Assembly: GCA_036346225.1 (NCBI GenBank)
Contig: JARFIW010001320.1
Span: forward strand, 682,001 to 746,000
DNA length: 64,000 bases
Source of the DNA: Platerodrilus igneus
Lineage: Eukaryota > Arthropoda > Insecta > Coleoptera > Lycidae
Direction: 5' to 3'
In this document: in pieces, positions 50,077-60,800 of the stretch
How the letters are laid out: every line of letters begins with the position of its first letter
Position numbering within the stretch: the first letter of the stretch is position 1
Made by a program: the position numbers and the translations under genes
The notes under the pieces: model-generated
Database searches by the model: none
Seen by the model: only the letters and a program-made list of their open reading frames with translations
What the model was told of the DNA's origin: nothing

Positions 50077-52095
50077 CGTGTAGGTTATATGTAAAAAGGG
50101 ATAGATAAGTCAAGAAAGTAATTTTGTAAGGACCTTGTATATAGAAAACAGGAATATATTATTTACGCTTCAAATTAATTAGTTTTGACCTTAAAACAAA
50201 CGTATAGTAGCATACATTTGTATCAAAGTCGTAATTTTAAAGTTGCATAGCGTGGAAGCTTTGTAGTACATAAAAACTCAAGGATAATGCAGTACAATTA
50301 GCTTTGATATTCTATGGTTGTAAAACGAGCACATCAAATAATAGGGGGAAAGCTTTTGTTTACAGAGTATAAAATCAATAATTTAAGCGTAGTTTAAATT
50401 CAATATAAGTAACGTGTAGTAAGAAAGCTTTGCAGTATATAAAATCGATCATGTAAACGCGTATATGCATTTAAGTAACAAAGCGTCCATAAACACAAAT
50501 TTCTAGAAAGTCCACAGCCTAAACAACTTGAGAAAATACAATTTCAAACTGGCAAACAGTTCATAGAAAGGACTTTCAAATAAACAAACAATTCGAGAAA
50601 CCATAATGTACGTTGTACAAAACAGCCATTTAAAGCACGCGATAATTTGTAGAGGCTAACGATAATATTGATTTTAAGTTGCTATAGTGGGATTTTAACA
50701 AAGACAGCAAATATGAGGTAGACGAGGATAATAGGATTGGACGATCGACTTGTAACGGGGGTAAATGTTTTTGATTGGTTGGTTGCGATTGGGGTGAGAA
50801 GCTTTTCTGATAGTATTGCGACCGTTGATCAGTATTTCGGACTAAAGCTACGATGGGGTGAGAAAATTCTAGTTTTCAAAGATTGTTGTGTTTTGAGTTT
50901 TAAGAATCGGTTACGGTAGAGGTGCATTTCGATAAAAAATACGGTACAACGGCTTTTCCTGTACGCTTATAAATACACTAGGAGACTTAGTGAGGCTATC
51001 TTACTTCTTCTGTGTCGCTTCAGCCTACATGGTAACATCAAAACTGAAAATTTATAGACAGTGCAGTCCGTTTAGTTAAATTACAAGTGTTTTAAAGCAC
51101 GAGTAGGTGCTATTTCATAAACGGGGCTGTAAGTTTAAATAAGCATAAAGAACAAGAGCTGTTACAAAGGTAAGCGAGTCAAGTTATTTTTCGGAACGAG
51201 GGTGCTGGTTGTATGGTATATCCAGAAGCCGAGGAACATAATTGAACGACTATATGGGTAGCTGTACTGAAGGCATCTACTTAGAATTGGAAGAAAGAGT
51301 GGAAATAAGTTTGCTGTAATTTAACGCCGAGAATTTGGTGGACGACGTGTACAGAGGTAAAGAAATTTGTTTTTTTTGGTTATTGTTTGAACATTTTGTT
51401 GCTGGTATTTTGTGTTAGAGTGATTTGACGTATTTAGTGAATAGTCTATGAACATAAAATTTATTTTGAGGGTTATATGAAAAAGGCAATTTGATTTTAT
51501 TATTTGAAGGTATAATACATGACGCATAATTTTGATGTAAAGAGTAAACGGGTCTTTAGAGTAGTTTGAAACAAAAAGCAAGTTATTTATGCATTCAGAG
51601 TAAGAAGGTTTATACTGAGCTCACTATAGACCAGGGTAAAGTTCAATTTAGGGTTTCCAGATAGGCCCATCTACTTGAACTGAAAAGAAGTGTTGAAATA
51701 AATTAAATTTAGGAAATTTAAAAGGATTTAATTGTTGATATTGTAGAAATTTATGGAGATGTTTTATATACATTTTTGTAAGCACTGAGCTGGTGTGACG
51801 TAATTTTTGATTTGTATGAATAAAAAGGCTGTATGTTTTGTTCAATTATTTGGTTGGTAATTTTTTCTATTGATAGTTTAACTAATAGAGAATATGTATA
51901 GGATGGGTAAGTATCTCTGAAGAAGCTGGAAGCAGAGCTAGTTGTGGTATGCTGATTTGGGGGAGCTTTTCAAGAGATGTTGGAATTCAAAATGTTTTAA
52001 AAAAAAACTTTCGTGCGTGTTAACTTTATTTTACAATAAGTACACTGCATTTTTATGGCACCCAATTTGTGGGGCACGATTCCAGGTAACCACTG

Positions 52096-52140
<45 letters not shown>

Positions 52141-52556
52141 GATAAATACTAACGTATTGCAATTAATAAGATGAAATCTTAGACTTTATAAGTAAGCACT
52201 GAGCTGGTGTGACGTAATTTTTGATTTGTATGAATAAAAAGGCTGTATGTTTTGTTATATTATTTGGTAGGTAATTTTTTCTATTGATAGTTTAACTGTC
52301 TATATCTGACATAAGTCAAAAATTGACAATTTCAGATATGATTGACAAAAATGCCAAACGTAATTGAAAGTTAGGTTTATATATGGTACTGTACACGATT
52401 TAAATTTGTAAATTTCCCAATTATAGCCATCGGCCTCGGTAGCGTAATTGGTAAACGCACAGTTCCGGCAAAACTGAGATGCAGGTTCAAATCCTGTCCA
52501 AGGCCTTATATTTTCCTTCTTTCAATTACTAGCTCGATTTGAAATGATCATTTGAG

Positions 52557-52614
<58 letters not shown>

Positions 52615-52899
52615 TATAACTTTATGGGTTTTAGGTCAGCAGAACTGAAGAATTCTCTTTTTTATAAACTCAAGCTTTCGGAAATTTATTTTTCCATTAT
52701 CAAGAGTACTAAAAGTAAATACAAATGAATTAGTTATGAGAACAGGATTTGACTAATAGCTAAAAATTATAGAAATAGTATTTAATACTTACTAAAGTGA
52801 GATAACAGTCAATTGGATGATTAATAAAATTAATAAAATTAAAATTAATAAAACCCATAAAGTTATATACTGTTAAAAAAGCAAGGTCGTTACCAATTT

Positions 52900-52949
<50 letters not shown>

Positions 52950-54849
52950 CCGTGTACCCTAGTAAGCCCAGTACTTTCTCAAAACACATTTGAGGATTTT
53001 ATTAATTTACCCAAAAATCGTAATAAATTTCACACAATATTTAAATTTTCAAAAAAAAAAAATTTCTTATCTAGATTCCTCTCTTCATCACCTTAATTCT
53101 TCAACCGCTTCCCTGGCTATCTCAGTTGGGTCTCCTCTTGGATACCTATATTCACTATCATACTCTTTATCATTCACGCACACCTTCAATAAAACCACAA
53201 AATAATACAACAATCATACACTATTTATTTACCACTATTTACAAATAAAAAATCAAGATTATCTACATTTCAGTGCTTAAGTTACACCTCAATAAATTCT
53301 ATTTTTGTAAAGTCCATAATTTTAACTTGAAATATCAAACACATTGAATATAACCGAAGTAAATGAGCCCTGAATAATACCTTATTTTTCTTTCTTTATT
53401 TATAATTAATTTTAATTAGGACACTCTGGAGTATGGTGAGCTCATGATAACCCAGTTTTTTTATGATTAATGTATGCTTTTTATTTTGCATACTCTTATT
53501 ACAAACAAAAAAAAACCCATGTACTCTTAACAATAAAAAAAATTTAATTTCCTGAGGAACGTTACTAAGCTTTATACACACCTTCAGATTTATATTTAAA
53601 TACCATAATAAAAGTTAGTTATACGTATTATTTTTAATACGCAAAAATAATGCAAAATATCTTCATAGTTCACTCTCACACATCACAATAATTTTCATAG
53701 TTTATACAAACAACAAATTCTAAAGCGTTATCTGGAATTTCTTGAAGATCCCTACTCCGTTAACAAAGCCGTTAAGTTTCTGCACCCTCGGTTACGTGGT
53801 TCTGCTCTGCTCGCCGCCACCAGCTATTTGTAGATGAACACCCTCTAAGTTGTGCTGCATTCACGATGCATCCAAATCCAAGTATATTACACTTCTTTTA
53901 TAATTTTTAAATTTAATTTACGTTACTCTACGTCATTTCACGAGCTTGTTAAAATATATGTTGCACCTCAATAAAATTTAGACTTGTCACTATCCGCGTT
54001 CAAATTATAAGGCCAACACTGTACTATTTAATTTAAAATATTTTATATAATTACAAGCTCGTGGTAAATTTCTGTACGTAGTCTGAAGCGATGAAAATAC
54101 TAAGAGAGCCCTATTAATTTTCTTAAAGTATTTATACACTTTGAAATGCCACCTCTCGGCCACTCTTCCCGCGAAATCCTTCATTTAAAATAATACTTCT
54201 TAAAATTTTGGTTCAACCGTTTTTGAAATCTTCGAAATTTAGCTCGTCGTTATTAACTTTTCCGAAAAACCCGCATTCAAATTTTCCCGTGTTTGTCTGT
54301 TGCACAACTAACTATATAGACCAATGATATATTTCGTGACGTCTTGAAACCCCGCTTGTATTAACGCTATTCCTCTCTTATGCATATTCTATGTTTCCTC
54401 CTAACCTTGTTTGAGTGGTAGAAAATCGATATTACTGTCCGCGTTTCAAACTAACCCATGTGGACTGAATACGTGCGTTTCGAAATGAACTGCTATTATG
54501 TCTGTCTCATTCCGAAGCATATCCTTGATTGTCCATCGGCTGTTCGTTTGTTAGCAACGCGTTTTACCTTGGTATTATCGATTTTTCAAGCTCTTATGCG
54601 TTTTAGACGTAATAACTCTTTCAACTAAATTCAATTAAATTCATTATTAATTTGCATTGGCTTCTACCATTTATTTTTTTTACGAACCTAACTAAATTTT
54701 AATCACTACTTGTAAATTTTTGTTAATACTTTTGTTACTTTAAATTCACTAAATGAAATAAATTTCGCACTTAAATTCTGGTTGTTTCCTCTATACAGGG
54801 TGTTTGAAATTGCTTTGTTTATACTTAAATTTAACCCTTTAAAACCACT

Positions 54850-54891
<42 letters not shown>

Positions 54892-57800
54892 GTTTATACA
54901 AATTTACAAGTATCCATGTTTTGTATCCATCAAAATATAGTAATAGTCAAGTGTGATCTCTTATTAATTTTAGGTATCTCAACAATTTTATTTATTAATC
55001 TTCTTTAAGAAGGATATTGTGTTTGTATTAATATGATACAACCAACCTTTACTTGTTACCAAAATAGGATCCTGTTTTGGCTTTCAAAATTTTAAATGAA
55101 ATGACTTGTTTCATAAACGATTGGGCTTGAATTTTTATAAAAACTTATTTCCCGAATGAATTGGGAAATTTCCTTATGGTATAGCATAATCTGGATAATA
55201 ATTATACTTAAAAAAAAACTAGTTCGTAAAACGTGACAAACAAAAGTAGGATGTCACCTGTTTAGTTACAACAAATTCAAGTTTAACCTTTTAAAATTTT
55301 TAGGAAGCTATTTTTAAAGTTTGCGTTCTTATGAACAATTATATTACATCAAACTATTAATTCTGGAACAAAAGGTGTGTGCTAATTTAAACCACTATAA
55401 AAAATTTACAAAAAAAAACTACATCTCCTGTAATGGTTTAATGAAACGAGAATTGAATCAGAAAACACTCACCACAAAAATGTTTACCTGACATATGAAA
55501 TTTCAATAGCAATTAGTATTTACCAATTTAAGAACGAACTTTGTACCATTTCAACTATTTTTGTGTTCCACTCTAACAACAGCTGTGCGACTTTCGCCTA
55601 CGCTTAGGAATGTAAACTTGTTTTCCATTTGAAAAAAACGTTCAGGTGTGGTTTACGATAAGATGCTTTCAAAACATTTTACCGGAATCTGTATAATAAC
55701 TAAAACTATGCAATACTCCATAACTATAATGAACTTGCAATACTCTCGCCAACTAAACGTTGCAAAGTTCCATAACAAATAACTTTTGGTACTACTTTAC
55801 TAATAATTAAAATGTTGCCATACGACGTAATAAAAAAACCTGCACTACAAAACCAAGGAATTAATTTAAATACTAAATAAAATAATTACATACCGTGATG
55901 ATGTACTTCATAACCACTATATGTTGATCATCTTAAAGGTCGACTCTTAGTGATCGTTTCTACCATAAAAGACCAAGCAATTCTCCGGGACCAGGCGACA
56001 TGCTGGTCGGATAACATGATTGCGAAGAACCTTTCGAACATGCGTCAAGAACTTGTCTCCTTTTTTACATCCTGTCATTAAAAATGGATTCGAGCACTAC
56101 AGCGCTTTACTCCGCGAGCAAGCGCAAAGAAACGAATTCTTGCATAAACACGGATATCAAGGTAACTGGAAGGTTATTTTAAACCCATGAACACAGATGG
56201 AGTTGTATGTAAGGAATAAGCATTATTTTTATGAAATAGAAATTTTACGCCTTTAATACCATAAAGAATCTTTATAAATAAATAATTATTACAAAGGCGT
56301 ATATTAATGAAGGACGAATTTGTAGTCGTTACAAAGGAGTTTTTATAGTCATCCATCCACGTCAGAGAGAGAGATTTACAATTTATGTTTCACTATTAAT
56401 AATTCAAACGACGACAACAAAATACTTACAACTTTGATAAGCAGCACATATTGTTCTAATTTCTTCATTAGACAGAGTGCAAAGTACTTCAATCAAGCAG
56501 TCATCATCAGTGCCCCATCCGGACACAGCTTTCTTTAACTGGGTGGCGTAATACTGAGGAAGAGGTGTTATCATTGCAACAAGAGTATCTCCAAAGCTGC
56601 TATCTAGTTCATTCTTGAAAACTTTAATCAAGTCCTGAAAAGTAGATCCATAATTAGATCAAAATTAGCTATGAATTAATAATATCGTCCTCATCCAGTA
56701 CTGGTGTATTATAATTTTAAACATTTTACTCGAGAGGTAAAAGACTGAAATAGGCACAACTTTAAGCATGGTGCATCTTCTATTTACTAAGACTGTTGTT
56801 TCATATTTTGGCATTACAACTATTTGGTTATGTAGTTAACACTAATATGTTCCCTGTTATTGGACGCGTTCGAATTTTTTAAAGCAATGAAATTTGCATT
56901 GTTACATGCCAAATTTTGGCAATGACATTCTTAGATTTAGCCTTAAATTGTAAATAAATTCCCGCGTTTTTTTAAAATTAAAACATGTTAATTTCCGTCA
57001 TTCGGGACAGTTGCATTTGCGCAAAAGAATGGGCAGGTGCGGGTAGTGTCGGAAGCGGGCATTAAGCTACGAGACCTGAAGCCAAGAACATCTACCTGTG
57101 TTGTGTGTATGTCTTTTCTCTTTGTAGGCATGTAGGTTCCTTTATCTTTACCTTCGTGTACCTCTACCTGGTTGTTCCTTATCATTCCTCTACGAGCATA
57201 GAGTTTGGACGGATGAAATTTGGAGTCAACATGGCGTGATGTGACCCACAAAACGTGATGGACCCTGGAAGTTGGCTGCAAGGTGCGATTTAAGTGAGTA
57301 AATTGTTTTTATTTACAATGTTGCATAAAAATTTGATTATTGCATCACCTTTAAATGCGTTCGGTATTTGATACAAAATGGCGCGTAATTTGCCGCGTAA
57401 TTATACGTTATATTAAACAATTGCGCAATAGTATAGCAAACGCGTGCAGCACAAAGCATATATGCCTGTATAAGTGAATAACGATTTACACTCTAGTAGG
57501 ATATACCCTAAGTAGGGATAATGCAAAATAATTTATAAATCGTACCAAATATCATTTTGAAAGACTTGTCCATGGCTAAGATGATAAAGGTCTATTTGCT
57601 AGCTCTGGGCTTTACTTCAGTGTTAGAGCGATGAGTATGAAGATTCACTGTGAAACTAAGATGTAAAAGAATTAAGGTTAGACACCACTACACCCACTTA
57701 AATACTAGTTGTTAATGACCCTTGGGATGATGTAGGAACCCCAAGGTAAATATTCTTAAAAGATTGACTATGAACAGGGTACCTGAAATAAAAACACACG

Positions 57801-60800
57801 GAGATGGCCGTTTGCGTCTCAAAATAATAATAAAATAGATAATGTTATTTAGATGTACCTCTGATGGTTTTAAGATTTTACCATGAACACTCGTGTGCAT
57901 CAAGACCATCCCAATAAAAAATGTTTACTCGAATAAAAAACATATTGACTGTTTAATAAATTTCATTATTGAACAAAGCAAAAAAAAATAAGAATAATAA
58001 ACATGTCTATAGAAAATCTCCTTACCTGAAGTTTTTAGAAAACTTCGGTTCAATATTACTGAACTAATTCGAATCTAGTTTTGCTCTGTGTTTAAACAAA
58101 AATTTCAAAAATAAAATTCAATAAGTCAGAGGTGTTAAAAGTATAGTTTAGCAAAAAGAATTATTTTTATATTACATGATAAAGGACAAAATATTTAATA
58201 GTCGCTTTTAAATCAATGACCAAATCTTAGATCTTTAAGTTATTAACAAAATTAACAGCGTATTACGTGCAGGTGCTGCATTTGAATATTTCCGTTCTTA
58301 CTTAATTAAATTTCACATTCCTTACTTTATTCACAGCCATTTGAGTATTTATTAACGATTTCGACTGCCTTTTCAGTTTAGAAGGTTGCTATTTAATTAC
58401 CTACTTCAAATTATAATTTAAAACGCTTAAATCTATCCTATCTTGTTATGGCATTAAAAATGTGGAGTTTCAGTTATTAAACAGCGTTCGCTTTCTTAAA
58501 TATTTACGATAAGTTTATGTGTGTTTCTATAGTTTCGGTGCTGGAGGTTAGGCAACTCATCCTGCACGTCTTTATAATCTCACAAGTTTGGTTGTATATA
58601 TTTCTTATCTCGTATGTAGACATGTTGACATATTCAAGTAGTTGAGAATGCTAGAACTAGTTTCCCCATTTGTTGGTCGTGATATCGCTTGTTAAAATGA
58701 TATAATATGTGTTGATGTACGAGTTTACCGAAGGACTTTCCATGACAAGTGCAATACAGTTAGTTTTTTCTGGTTCCCTGACTGATAGATGAATGTTTTG
58801 AGGAAAAATAACATTAATGTGATTTGATTATCTACAAATAGATGTTTTCGAGGGAAGTTACGATTTGAATGCTTCCTTATTACGATTTATCTGCTTTCCA
58901 TTTTGGGGCATGTGCAATTCTGATAATTTTATAAAAAAAATTAGATTATAAAAGAGGGCACTAATATACATATTTTGCTTAAAACAACGAACGCTGCCAA
59001 CCTTACTTTAAAAGTACAAAATTTTTACTCTGTTTTTCTTGAAATGGTTTGTATACTTGATAAACACCGTAAAGATTTACAAATTGGGCCACAGCATGAT
59101 CACAATACCAGACACTCAAACGCAAACATATACTTGCAAATCCCACACTCAGACCTAGTAAAAATGTATTATGTACAATGGCAAGAAGATCTTCAATCAT
59201 CTTCCTAAGCACGTAAAACTAGGGACTGTATATCTACGGTTTTGGAATTTAGTTAAATCGTTTTTACTATTACGACAGTTTTATTCAGTTATCGAATTTT
59301 TATCTACGTGAGTTAATTAGCACATCACACTAGATTTAGTTACAGTCTTAATAGACTGTGATCTCTATAAATCTACTTAATTGCAAGATTGCATTTTACT
59401 ATTTATATAACACGTGACTTTTTGACAGAAGGACCTTTTGTTCTAACTTTACAGGTTATCTTAAGTTATTTTTGAATAACTTATAATTTCATATATGTAT
59501 GCATATTATAACCTGTTTCTAAATGCATATGAGGCATTTTAGATTACTTTACGTCTTTTTTTAAATGAATAATTGTAGTTTTATTTGTTTTGTTTACTTA
59601 GACTTGTTTTGTACTGCTTAGTTCACGAATCTAATATTCAGTGATAATAAAGCTAACCTTCTTTTTCCTCCTTTTGTTGAACGAAAAACAGAATTGCTTC
59701 CCATTATAAAAATGAATTTGTTACGTGATATAGTGTTGTAGTCCACTCTGAGTTGTTACATGCCAAAATTAGCAATGTACATTTTTGGATTTAGCTTTAA
59801 TTTGTAAATAAATTCCCGCGGATATTTTTAAATTAAAATGTCGATTCCCGTCGTCCCCGAGTCGCGTCTGCGCAGAGTGAATGGCGGAGTGCGCGCGGTG
59901 TTAGAAGATGCCATTAAGCCACGAGACCTCAAGCCAAGAACATCTATCTCTGTTGTGTGTGTTTTTTCTCTTTGTAGGTTTTTGGGTTCCTGTATCTTGT
60001 CTTGTCGTTCCCTTACCTGGTGTTCCTTCATTCCTCTACGAACATAGAAGAGACAGGAAGAACGGATTGGCAATTTGAAACTCAGCAATGGTGTAACCTA
60101 CCCACAAAACATGATGGACCCTGAGATTTGGCTACGAAATACCATCCACGTGAGTACCCTGTTTTACTTATATTGCGAATATAAATTGACTTTAAATGTG
60201 TATAAAAATTTGACTATTGCATCATATTTAAAACGTGGTGATACGTGTTTATAGAATTACGTTGTTTACAACAGAGTGTCTTAATGCTACGATTTATTAT
60301 TGTCTGACTATTATTTTCTGTGATACAAGTAATGCAGCTCATGTCATTGCAAATACTAAAAAGTGTTGTTATGCTTTGTGAAGTTCCATCGAATGACTTG
60401 CTACGGTAAGAATTATAAAACATTTTTAATGAAATTCACATATATACTTTAAATGCAAATACAGTATTGAACTTCTACAATTTATACAAGCAATTATTTT
60501 GGCATATTCTAATATCGGTTTAAATATTGTAGCGGGCTACTACTACCGCGTTTCTCTAATTTAAAACAAGTAATAACAAGAGTCTTTATTACTCACTGTT
60601 CACAAGTCTAATTAACAGTATATGCCTTATTTATAGATGTTTTCAGTCCACTTAACAATGAAGCACTATTACACTAACGAATTTACAAGCACTAATACCT
60701 TCTTAAACTAGTTCCTTAACTATAAGTCTTCTTAGCAACACTAAACACTACTATAATTTATTTATTACACTTTTGTCTATTTATGTATTCTACAAGCTGC

